From Lyngbya sp. PCC 8106 (lineage in GTDB: Bacteria > Cyanobacteriota > Cyanobacteriia > Cyanobacteriales > Microcoleaceae): DNA of 64,000 nucleotides. The stretch lies in assembly GCF_000169095.1 (NCBI RefSeq), contig NZ_AAVU01000009.1:1-64000 (forward strand), in the 5' to 3' direction. Numbering within the stretch: position 1 is the first letter of the stretch; each line of letters opens with the position of its first letter. Both the position numbers and the translations under genes were made by a program. Shown here piece by piece: positions 45,713 through 53,962 of this stretch. Below the pieces are notes generated by a model, which saw only the letters and a program-made list of their open reading frames with translations, did no database searches and had not been told where the DNA came from.

Positions 45713-45970
45713 TCATGTTTTCTGATTGGATGATTTAAAGCGACCTTTCTCAAAGTCACGTTTTTGTCTATGTTTTGTACTGCGTCCACTCACTCGTTTT
45801 CGCCACATCCTAAAACTAGAGGGTTTCATTTCTCGCCGCATTAACGCAATTACATCTTTTTCTTGCAAACCAAATTGGATCTCAATCGCATCAAAGGGAG
45901 TTCGATCTTCCCAAGCCATTTCGACAATGCGATCGATGGTTTCTACATCAAGATTAATCTCTTTCTTCAT
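45713..45970 (-). CDS. DUF2805/TIGR03643-type small protein
   Basis: 85 residues: NLDVETIDRIVEMAWEDRTP, FDAIEIQFGLQEKDVIALMR and RREMKPSSFRMWRKRVSGR. These match the small basic DUF2805 family with a helix-turn-helix-like region and a Lys/Arg-rich C-terminus. A nucleic-acid-binding role is plausible but untested. Its start at ATG 45968 has a GGAGAAACC-type leader. It is a single gene between repeat DNA and an inverted-repeat element. Confidence 0.8.
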   Translation of the reverse strand: MKKEINLDVETIDRIVEMAWEDRTPFDAIEIQFGLQEKDVIALMRREMKPSSFRMWRKRVSGRSTKHRQKRDFEKGRFKSSNQKT

Positions 45971-46205
45971 TGAAGGTTTCTCCGGTTAACTTTATTCTGA
46001 GATTCTCCGATCTTACAACAGTTTGAAAAACCGTGCTTTTCACAAATTCACAGTTTCTCACGTTGGCGATCGCTTCATTGAGGAGATTCAAGCATCAAGG
46101 TTTTCTCTACATCTGGATTTTTTAAATATCTAGATCTCTAAAACAAAGAGTTATCATCACAGCTTAATTGCTTTGGAAATTGAAATATTGTTTTGAAATC
46201 TAATA

Positions 46206-46363
46206 TATAGCACTACGCAAATTGGTTAGGACATTTCTAAATTCTGAAACCCTCTCAGGCGTGTGCATTCCTTGGCGGCTTACAAAGCCGCAGGGTCACA
46301 CCGCTTTCATAGTCTGCTGTTCCCTGATCCGGTGTTCCCTATTCCCTAGCGCGCAGCGCTATA
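46206..46363. mobile_element. Inverted-repeat element (MITE-like), copy A
   Basis: 158 bp bounded by TATAGCACTACGC and GCGCAGCGCTATA, imperfect 13-bp terminal inverted repeats. Interior AATTGGTTAGGACATTTCTA and TTTCATAGTCTGCTGTTCCC match copy B at 63084-63202 in reverse orientation. Copy A carries an extra segment of about 50 bp (46255-46303, GGCGGCTTACAAAGCCGC hairpin) that copy B lacks. Confidence 0.75.
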
Positions 46364-46434
46364 CAATTGAAACTTTTGATCACAACTTGATCAAAATACA
46401 ATCAGTTATTTATTCTGATGAACTGAAGGAACAA

Positions 46435-48426
46435 TCAGCTATCACTAATATCAGATTCCATTCCAGATTTATCCCCCTCAAAATTTTGCTGATGTCGCTG
46501 TTGAGATGACTGGATTGATTCATCGATATAAAATCGGTAAAATAGAGGTTCATCCTTAAAATCATGTTCATCTAAGACATGATGAATGATGCCCTTTTGT
46601 ACCATCAACTGTCCAATTAAAATTGCCTCTTGTCGAGTGGAATTTTCAAACTTCATTAACCAGTTGACTGCATCTGTTCCTAAAAACACTTTCGGAAATG
46701 ATTTTAGCTGAAATCTCCGCTCTTTTATTTCAATTCCATTTTCTCCTCGCATTCTAGTAACAATTTGATCCCAATTATATTCATCTTGAATGATGGGTTC
46801 TTCAATAATATTTTTTTCTGTGACAGCATCAAGTTGAGGAAAATCCATACCATTAGATTGAACCCAACTTTGAATGATCGGATTCAGATTAGGCGTTTTA
46901 ATGTGTAAATCTCTTTGTGGGAAAGGAATTTCAATGCCATATTTCCGTAAGTGTTTCTCGATTTGATTATATAAATGAGTTCTCACTTTCGGTTCTTTCA
47001 GAGGATCTCGAATAAATGCGACAACTCGAAATCGTAACCCACTTTCACCAAATTCTCTAAATTTGACTTTTGGGGGTGGATGACGCAGAATATCAGGATG
47101 TTCAACTTGTGAAGCGGCTTGCAATACTTTGTAGATAAAATCAATATCAGAATTGTAGGAAACCTCAACATATGTTTTCACGCGCGTGAGTTCACTACGA
47201 TTCCAATTGATAACTTCTCCTTCAATAAACCGAGAATTAGGTAAAGTAATGATATATCGATCAATATGAGAGATTTCGGTTGTTCGTACCCCAATTCGTT
47301 GCACCAATCCTTGAAATTCTCCTACCTGAACCAATTCTCCAATTTTAATCGGACGGGTAACAATTAAAATTAAACCACAAATAAAATCTTTAGCAATGTT
47401 TTGTAAACCAAACCCAATCCCAACTCCAATTACACTCAGGATAATCGCTAAAGCTTGAAAATCCACACCCCCCGCATTCAGAATCAACAAAAATCCCAGA
47501 AAGATCATGGCATACTGGGTTAAAAAGGTGATCGCATCTTGTGAACTTTGATCAACACCCGCTAAAGGTAAGATGCGTTTTTTGAGAAATTGCGCGAATA
47601 GATTAACCACAAACAACAGAATAATCGTTGAAATTCCGAGTAATATAATTCGGTTGAGGGAAATAGGAACTGTCCCTAATTTGAACATCCGAGCGGTAAA
47701 TGTATTTTCAATTAAATAAATAACTTTATAGAATTGACTCCGAGAAGCTGGAAATAGGTTGATAGTATAACAAATAAAGCCAATCCCAACGAAAATTTGT
47801 ACCAAAAATAAACCCAGTAATCTCAGTGATCCAGATTGTCGATTTGATTGTTTCAGTTGTTGGCGTTGATAATAACGATACAACCGGAATAGTCCGGCTA
47901 GAATTAGCGAAGTGATGACGAAGCCAATTACTGTCATTTTGAACGCCCAATTTCGATAGGCAGGTGTTCGTTCTTTTAAGCTTCGTTCGAGGGCTAATTG
48001 AACTTTTTCTTGCCAAATTTCTGCTTGTTCTTGTGGTGTCATACCGGGAATGAGATCTGATGCTATGATGGAAACAAGATATCTGTTATTAACTTTAAGA
48101 ACTGTTTCTCCCACCTGTTGATCAATAGTGACTTTGACAGGTTCTCCTTGAAGTAGATTTTTATTGAGTTTTTCTTGCAGCAGAGCGTTAATCATATTTG
48201 CTCGTTCATCAGCAGTAAAATTACCAGAAGCTCCCACTTTATAGAGTTTTCGTCCATCTAGTACAACGGGAACTTTTGGGGTGATTACCTCAGTGTCCAC
48301 CGATTCTGCGTTGACAGCAGAGAGAGCAAAAAGGGACAATAGACAAGCACAGCAGGCAATTAGCAGTTGTTTAGCCCATTTGCGATTTGGGTAGAACAGA
48401 TTAGGAGTCATGTTGATTGGCATCAT
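46435..48426 (-). CDS. MscS-family mechanosensitive channel fused to a C-terminal DEP domain
   Basis: 663 residues. A signal peptide (LLIACCACLLSLFALSAVNA) leads a ~110-residue extracytoplasmic part. Then come several transmembrane helices (~165-345) and the MscS pore and beta domain (GVGIGFGLQNIAKDFICGLI, RPIKIGELVQVGEFQGLVQR, YIITLPNSRFIEGEVINWNR). The C-terminal ~85 residues (from ~555) form a DEP-like domain: RRFQLKSFPKVFLGTDAVNW, GQLMVQKGIIHHVLDEHDF and PLFYRFYIDE. MscS channels release solutes on osmotic downshock at the plasma membrane. A cytoplasmic DEP domain suggests gating by lipid or protein partners. The 3' end lies ~70 bp from copy A of the inverted-repeat element. Confidence 0.88.
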   Translation of the reverse strand: MMPINMTPNLFYPNRKWAKQLLIACCACLLSLFALSAVNAESVDTEVITPKVPVVLDGRKLYKVGASGNFTADERANMINALLQEKLNKNLLQGEPVKVTIDQQVGETVLKVNNRYLVSIIASDLIPGMTPQEQAEIWQEKVQLALERSLKERTPAYRNWAFKMTVIGFVITSLILAGLFRLYRYYQRQQLKQSNRQSGSLRLLGLFLVQIFVGIGFICYTINLFPASRSQFYKVIYLIENTFTARMFKLGTVPISLNRIILLGISTIILLFVVNLFAQFLKKRILPLAGVDQSSQDAITFLTQYAMIFLGFLLILNAGGVDFQALAIILSVIGVGIGFGLQNIAKDFICGLILIVTRPIKIGELVQVGEFQGLVQRIGVRTTEISHIDRYIITLPNSRFIEGEVINWNRSELTRVKTYVEVSYNSDIDFIYKVLQAASQVEHPDILRHPPPKVKFREFGESGLRFRVVAFIRDPLKEPKVRTHLYNQIEKHLRKYGIEIPFPQRDLHIKTPNLNPIIQSWVQSNGMDFPQLDAVTEKNIIEEPIIQDEYNWDQIVTRMRGENGIEIKERRFQLKSFPKVFLGTDAVNWLMKFENSTRQEAILIGQLMVQKGIIHHVLDEHDFKDEPLFYRFYIDESIQSSQQRHQQNFEGDKSGMESDISDS

Positions 48427-48528
48427 CTACGTGAAACGAAGTCATACTTTCACAGAATACTATGCTGGCTCTAAAAGTTGCTCAAATTGTTAAAAATGAA
48501 GGCTCTCTTAGACTGAGTATGAGAAATT

Positions 48529-48695
48529 AATCGCAAAAATGCCAATTTAATAAGACTCTTATTCTAAAGTTATCGCCCATTAGTTAACCCATAAGCTTTT
48601 CTCTTAATGAGTTTAATTGTTGGATTTATACCTTCTACGGCTCCTGGGGCTGTTCGATTCTCAAAGTAAGCTAAAATCTCGTTTATCCATCTTTT
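48529..48695 (-). pseudogene. ISL3-type transposase, C-terminal remnant
   Basis: The minus strand encodes WINEILAYFENRTAPGAVEG, then INPTIKLIKRKAYGLTNG. A one-base shift later it continues DNFRIRVLLNWHF before a stop. This is the conserved C-terminal end of ISL3-family transposases, and nothing upstream of it survives. It is a scar of an old insertion between the MscS gene and ndhF. The rest of the 48427-49073 gap holds no gene. Confidence 0.75.
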
Positions 48696-49073
48696 TTGGG
48701 TTGAACAGCTTTTCTTTCTTTTTTAGGAACGGATACTTACCGTTTTTTGGTCTTTCTAATTTATCCTCTTTTTCTCGATTATTTTTCGATTTTTCAGCCT
48801 GTCTATTCTCCATTTTTCTAAGGAAAATAATACTTCTGAACTCTCAAATCAAGGCAATAATTTTAAAAATTTAGTCAGATTGATGGTCAGGTTGCGTAGA
48901 GACGGCACCCGTTGACGGGGACTTCAAAACACCGAAAAATTAACCCAATCGCCGCTATCCGTCTGTAAAAAGTCTGTAAAAAGGTTGATCATTGCCCTCA
49001 AACCCCGAAGTCTATGTCAAAATTATCAACAGTTTTGACAACTTCGTGAAGAACGATTAAGTCCCTAGATATT

Positions 49074-51152
49074 ATGGAACTGCTTTATCAATACGCCTGG
49101 TTGATTCCAGTATTGCCCTTACTCGGGGCGATGTTTGTTGGAATTGGCTTGATTTCATTTAGTCGAGCCACCAACAGCCTCAGAAAAGCAAGCGCAGTCT
49201 TCATCGTCTCCCTACTCGGAGGCGCAATGGTGCTGTCCTTTGCCATACTTTGGAGTCAAATCAACGGCCACGAACCCTATACCCACATGATCGAATGGGC
49301 AGCCGCAGGAGATTTTACCCTGCGTATGGGCTATACCATTGACCATCTCGCCTCGGTCATGTTAGCGATTGTTACCACTGTAGCCTTTTTGGTGATGGTC
49401 TACACCGATGGTTACATGGCTCACGATCCGGGATATGTGCGTTTTTATGCGTACTTGAGCCTATTTAGCTCCTCAATGCTGGGCCTCGTCATCTGTCCGA
49501 ACTTAGTACAGGTTTACATCTTCTGGGAACTGGTGGGGATGTGTTCCTACCTGTTAATCGGATTTTGGTATGATCGCAAACCCGCCGCCGATGCTTGCCA
49601 AAAAGCCTTTGTAACCAACCGTGTCGGTGACTTTGGCTTGTTATTGGGGATGTTAGGGTTGTTTTGGGCAACTAACACCTTTGACTTTGACTTGATGGGT
49701 GAACGTTTAGAAACCCTCGTCGAAACAGGCGGTTTAAGCGTTGCCTTAGCGAGTCTATTTGCAATTTTGGTATTTTTAGGCCCGGTTGCCAAATCCGCCC
49801 AATTCCCCCTTCATGTCTGGCTACCGGATGCAATGGAAGGCCCGACCCCGATTTCGGCTTTAATTCATGCGGCGACAATGGTTGCAGCAGGTGTATTCCT
49901 AATTGCCCGGATGTATCCGGTGTTTGAAGGTTTACCCATCGTGATGAATGTGATCGCCTGGACGGGCTGTTTTACGGCGTTTCTGGGGGCTACCATCGCC
50001 CTAACCCAAAACGACATCAAAAAAGGTCTGGCTTATTCCACTGTCTCCCAACTGGGTTACATGGTGATGGCGATGGGTGTCGGCGCCTACAGCGCTGGAA
50101 TGTTTCACCTGATGACTCACGCTTATTTTAAAGCGATGCTGTTCCTGTGTTCGGGTTCGGTTATTCACGGCATGGAAGTCGTCGTCGGACATGACCCCGT
50201 TTTAGCCCAGGATATGCGGTTAATGGGTGGACTGCGGAAATATATGCCGATTACGTCCGCTTGTTTTTTAATTGGTACCCTGGCAATTTGTGGAATTCCA
50301 CCCTTTGCAGGATTCTGGTCCAAAGACGAAATCTTGGGTAATGCGTTTGAGGCAAATCCCGCCTTATGGGTGGTTGGTTGGTTAACGGCGGGTATGACGG
50401 CGTTTTATATGTTCCGGATGTACTTCAGCACGTTTGAAGGCGGTTTCCGGGGCAATGATGCCACAATCAAACAACAACTGTTAGCCGAAGCCAACGGCCC
50501 TAATTATGCTTTTGGCCCGGGTGCAATGAATCCTCAAGAGTTGGTCGCAGAAGCAGAGGAACACGGCCACGATGATCACGGTCACGGTCATCATAGTGAT
50601 TCCCCCCATGAGTCGCCCTGGGCGATGACCATTCCATTGATGACGTTGGCGATACCGTCGATGTTGATTGGGTTGTTGGGGACTCCGTTTGCGAACTATT
50701 TTGAGGAGTTTATTCACGCCCCCAGTGAAACGGAAGCGCAAATTCTCGAAAAAGCGGCAGAATTCGATTTAACTGAATTTCTGATTATGGCGGGAAATTC
50801 GGTGGGAATTGCTTTAATTGGGATTACACTTGCTTCGTTGATGTATCTCAGTCATAAAATTGATCCGGCTGCGATCGCTGAGAAAATCAAGCCATTGTAT
50901 CTGTTTTCTCTCAATAAATGGTATCTTGACGACTTGAATGATTTCTTGTTTGTGCAAGGTCTACGTCGTCTCGCCCGTCAGGTCATGGAAATTGATTTCC
51001 GTGTGGTTGATGGTGCGGTTAACCTGACCGGGTTAATGACGCTTTTATCCGGTGAAGGGTTGAAATATTTTGAGAATGGTCGCGCCCAATTTTATGCCTT
51101 AATTGTGTTTGGGGCTGTATTGGGATTTGTAGTGTTCTCCGGCGTGAGTTAG
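49074..51152 (+). CDS. ndhF: NAD(P)H-quinone oxidoreductase subunit 5
   Basis: A 692-residue NdhF of the NDH-1 membrane arm with ~16 transmembrane helices. Antiporter-like core motifs are present: YIFWELVGMCSYLLIGFWYD, VTNRVGDFGLLLGMLGLFWA, LPDAMEGPTPISALIHAATM and VSQLGYMVMAMGVGAYSAGM. A His/Asp-rich loop (HGHDDHGHGHHSDS) lies near residue 500. Length and the pairing with ndhD suggest the NdhF1 (respiratory and cyclic electron flow) type rather than the CO2-uptake NdhF3/F4. A strong terminator follows the gene. Confidence 0.97.
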   Translation: MELLYQYAWLIPVLPLLGAMFVGIGLISFSRATNSLRKASAVFIVSLLGGAMVLSFAILWSQINGHEPYTHMIEWAAAGDFTLRMGYTIDHLASVMLAIVTTVAFLVMVYTDGYMAHDPGYVRFYAYLSLFSSSMLGLVICPNLVQVYIFWELVGMCSYLLIGFWYDRKPAADACQKAFVTNRVGDFGLLLGMLGLFWATNTFDFDLMGERLETLVETGGLSVALASLFAILVFLGPVAKSAQFPLHVWLPDAMEGPTPISALIHAATMVAAGVFLIARMYPVFEGLPIVMNVIAWTGCFTAFLGATIALTQNDIKKGLAYSTVSQLGYMVMAMGVGAYSAGMFHLMTHAYFKAMLFLCSGSVIHGMEVVVGHDPVLAQDMRLMGGLRKYMPITSACFLIGTLAICGIPPFAGFWSKDEILGNAFEANPALWVVGWLTAGMTAFYMFRMYFSTFEGGFRGNDATIKQQLLAEANGPNYAFGPGAMNPQELVAEAEEHGHDDHGHGHHSDSPHESPWAMTIPLMTLAIPSMLIGLLGTPFANYFEEFIHAPSETEAQILEKAAEFDLTEFLIMAGNSVGIALIGITLASLMYLSHKIDPAAIAEKIKPLYLFSLNKWYLDDLNDFLFVQGLRRLARQVMEIDFRVVDGAVNLTGLMTLLSGEGLKYFENGRAQFYALIVFGAVLGFVVFSGVS

Positions 51153-51165
51153 GTTGAGCAATTTG

Positions 51166-51217
51166 AAAGGGAATAGGCAATGATTTAGAGTTTTTCTAAA
51201 CACCTATTTCCCTTTTA
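51166..51217 (+). terminator. Hairpin terminator after ndhF
   Basis: AAAGGGAATAGG (51166-51177) pairs with CCTATTTCCCTTT (51203-51215) with one bulge, enclosing a second stem TTTAGA/TCTAAA. It ends in TTTT. It sits 14 bp after the ndhF stop codon and separates ndhF from the next gene. Confidence 0.7.
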
Positions 51218-51249
51218 AAAAATAAACCTTTCATGCTTTCAAGTTCACA

Positions 51250-52053
51250 ATGTATCCTGAAATTAATCTATCTTCTCTCCCTTCTGTCTCTCTTTTAAAC
51301 AAAGATAAACTTCCACATTGTTCGGCTATTTACTTCCTATTAGACTGCGAAAATCGAGTTTTGTATGTGGGAAAAGCAAGGAACTTGTGTGCGAGATGGA
51401 AAGATCATCATCGGTTTGAACAACTCAAAAAACTAAACCGAAAAAGTAATATTAAAATATCTTGGTTAGTTTCCAAAAACGATCAAGAGTTACTGGATCA
51501 AACGGAACGATATTTCATAGATTTGTACCAACCTCTACTCAATCAAACCCCTGTACCTGCGAAAAAAATTATTCCAGCAGAAATCGCTTTAAATAAAACA
51601 CTCATTAGACTATCCAAGTCAAATGTTATTATCTTGGGAATAGCTTCATCTGATAATTCTTCTCAGCCAACAGTTTATCTCAAGTATCCAGTTTACGGTC
51701 GTCGAGGTTTGTCAGGAACAGTCAGCAGTATTTTAAAATCGGATAATAAGAGAGCAACTTGCTTAAGGTGGAAGAAATATGCAACTCGTAAGAAATTTAA
51801 TTTTTGGAAAACTAGCTGCAATGGTATTTTTATAGACGTTTCACCTTCCTATCCATTATTACCCTTACCAGCAATAACGAAATTCCAGACATTATTGGGA
51901 GTTGAAATGATCTATATACAAGAGCCAGAATTTACAACGATTTTGGAAGTATGCCCGTTTATTGAACAACAGCATCCTGGAGTATCAGTATTTACAGAAG
52001 ATCCGATTCCTCGACTTTGGACAAATTCCGTTGAAAGTCTGAAGAAAAGGTGA
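51250..52053 (+). CDS. GIY-YIG nuclease domain protein
   Basis: A 267-residue protein. The N-terminal ~100 residues form a GIY-YIG domain: AIYFLLD (GIY position, 26-32), VLYVGKARNLCARWKDHH (YIG position with the following Arg residues) and the Glu in LDQTERYFIDLYQP. The C-terminal ~170 residues are unlike known partners such as UvrC or homing-endonuclease domains. The domain should cut DNA with a single metal ion. Its base composition looks more AT-rich than the flanking ndh genes, and it separates ndhF from ndhD, which are usually neighbours. Its biological role is unknown. Confidence 0.8.
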   Translation: MYPEINLSSLPSVSLLNKDKLPHCSAIYFLLDCENRVLYVGKARNLCARWKDHHRFEQLKKLNRKSNIKISWLVSKNDQELLDQTERYFIDLYQPLLNQTPVPAKKIIPAEIALNKTLIRLSKSNVIILGIASSDNSSQPTVYLKYPVYGRRGLSGTVSSILKSDNKRATCLRWKKYATRKKFNFWKTSCNGIFIDVSPSYPLLPLPAITKFQTLLGVEMIYIQEPEFTTILEVCPFIEQQHPGVSVFTEDPIPRLWTNSVESLKKR

Positions 52054-52119
52054 AGTATAGGCGGTATTACTCAAATTTTGCGGATCTATAATAACTAAGC
52101 ACTGATTCTATCACTAGAA

Positions 52120-53712
52120 ATGGATCTCGAACAATTTCCCTGGTTAACCACTACAATTCTATTTCCCATTGTCGCCGCGTTGTTGCTGCCGTTTATTCCC
52201 GACAAAGACGGGCGCACAGTACGCTGGTATGCTTTGGTCATTGGGCTGATAGACTTTGCTATTATTGTCTACGCTTTTTGTACCCAGTACGATTTCAACA
52301 AACCCGGCTTACAACTGTTTGAAAGCTACGCCTGGATACCGCAACTGGATTTAAACTGGTCTGTGGGGGCGGATGGTTTGGCAATGCCTCTGATTTTGCT
52401 GACTGGGTTTATTACCACCCTAGCGATATTAGCAGCTTGGCCTGTCACCTTCAAACCCAAGCTGTTTTATTTCCTGATGTTAGCGATGTACGGTGGCCAA
52501 ATTGCCGTATTTGCGGTTCAGGATATGTTGCTGTTTTTCCTGGCTTGGGAACTGGAACTGGTTCCGGTTTACATGATTTTAGCCATTTGGGGCGGTAAAA
52601 AGCGCCAGTACGCCGCGACAAAGTTTATTTTGTATACCGCAGGGGGTTCGCTGTTTATCCTGGTTGGCGCCCTAACGATGGCCTTCTACGGCGATACAGT
52701 GACATTTGATATGTCGGCGATCGCTGCCAAGGATTTTCCGATTAAACTAGAACTCTTATTGTATAGTGGTTTTCTGATTGCTTATGGCGTGAAATTGCCG
52801 ATTTTTCCCCTTCACACTTGGCTACCCGATGCCCACGGAGAAGCCACCGCCCCGGCGCATATGTTACTGGCGGGTATTTTGCTGAAAATGGGCGGTTATG
52901 CGTTGCTGCGGATGAACGTGGGAATGTTACCGGATGCTCACGCGACTTTTGCTCCCATTTTAATCATTTTGGGGGTTGTAAATATTATCTACGCTGCTTT
53001 AACTTCTTTCGCCCAACGAAACCTCAAGCGGAAAATTGCCTATTCTTCAATTTCTCACATGGGATTTGTTTTAATTGGGATGGCATCTTTTACCGAAATT
53101 GGGTTAAGTGGTGCCGTGCTACAAATGATTTCTCATGGGTTGATTGGGGCGAGTTTGTTCTTCCTTGTCGGTTGTACTTATGACCGCACCCATACATTGA
53201 TGTTAGATGAAATGGGCGGTGTTGGGTCGAAGATGAAGAAAGTCTTCGCCATGTGGACGACTTGTGCGATGGCGTCGTTGGCGTTACCAGGAATGAGTGG
53301 GTTTGTGGCGGAATTGATGATCTTTATTGGGATTTCTACCAGTGATGCTTATAGCCCGACTTTTAAAGTTTTGGTTGTCTTCCTCGCAGCAGTTGGGGTG
53401 ATTTTAACGCCGATTTACCTACTTTCAATGTTGCGTGAACTCCTTTATGGCCCGGAAAATAAAGCGTTAACGTCTCACGAAAAACTGGTCGATGCTGAAC
53501 CTCGGGAAGTGTTTGTAATTACTTGTTTGTTGATACCCATTATTGGGATTGGGTTGTATCCGAAGATTGTCACTCAAATCTATGATTCAACTACAACACA
53601 ATTAACGGCTTTGATTCGTCAGTCGGTGCCAACGTTGGGAGATAATCCTCCGATTGCTCAACAAAAGCAAAACTTGTTGTCATTCACGGCACCACATATT
53701 CCTCAGAAATAG
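52120..53712 (+). CDS. ndhD: NAD(P)H-quinone oxidoreductase chain 4
   Basis: A 530-residue NdhD with ~14 transmembrane helices and the proton-pump motifs FFLAWELELVPVYMILAIWG, AYGVKLPIFPLHTWLPDAHG, LLKMGGYALLRMNVG and YSSISHMGFVLIGMASF. It is a membrane-arm subunit of NDH-1 in the thylakoid membrane and works with NdhF. Length and motif set fit NdhD1/2. It is followed by a rho-independent terminator. The GIY-YIG gene ends 66 bp before it. Confidence 0.97.
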   Translation: MDLEQFPWLTTTILFPIVAALLLPFIPDKDGRTVRWYALVIGLIDFAIIVYAFCTQYDFNKPGLQLFESYAWIPQLDLNWSVGADGLAMPLILLTGFITTLAILAAWPVTFKPKLFYFLMLAMYGGQIAVFAVQDMLLFFLAWELELVPVYMILAIWGGKKRQYAATKFILYTAGGSLFILVGALTMAFYGDTVTFDMSAIAAKDFPIKLELLLYSGFLIAYGVKLPIFPLHTWLPDAHGEATAPAHMLLAGILLKMGGYALLRMNVGMLPDAHATFAPILIILGVVNIIYAALTSFAQRNLKRKIAYSSISHMGFVLIGMASFTEIGLSGAVLQMISHGLIGASLFFLVGCTYDRTHTLMLDEMGGVGSKMKKVFAMWTTCAMASLALPGMSGFVAELMIFIGISTSDAYSPTFKVLVVFLAAVGVILTPIYLLSMLRELLYGPENKALTSHEKLVDAEPREVFVITCLLIPIIGIGLYPKIVTQIYDSTTTQLTALIRQSVPTLGDNPPIAQQKQNLLSFTAPHIPQK

Positions 53713-53730
53713 TCTGAATATTCTGTAGAG

Positions 53731-53761
53731 TCCCCCTCCCATAAAACAGGGGGATTTTTTT
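53731..53761 (+). terminator. Rho-independent terminator after ndhD
   Basis: TCCCCCT pairs with AGGGGGA across a 10-nt loop and is followed by seven T residues, 18 bp after the ndhD stop codon. Confidence 0.85.
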
Positions 53762-53962
53762 ATTGATGACCGCTTACTTGATGAGTGAATATAGAATCCC
53801 ATTTTACTATTACAACAAAAAGTACAGTTTGTCAAGTAATATCTATCTCAAGTAATAAAATCAAGTTAAACGATACAAAACTTAAGCTAGACTATACAAA
53901 ACTTAAACAGCTTCACATTCAAACCAGGGATGTACTACACCAAAATTCGATAAAGGATTAAA

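Noticed and set aside
48617..48874. Plus-strand ORF of 85 codons between the MscS gene and ndhF
   Set aside because: It is very Leu/Phe/Ser-rich, and its first part is the reverse strand of an ISL3 transposase remnant, so it is not a gene.
51250..52053. Intron-encoded homing endonuclease
   Set aside because: The gene lies between two complete ndh genes and not inside one, and no intron structure or split coding sequence was seen.
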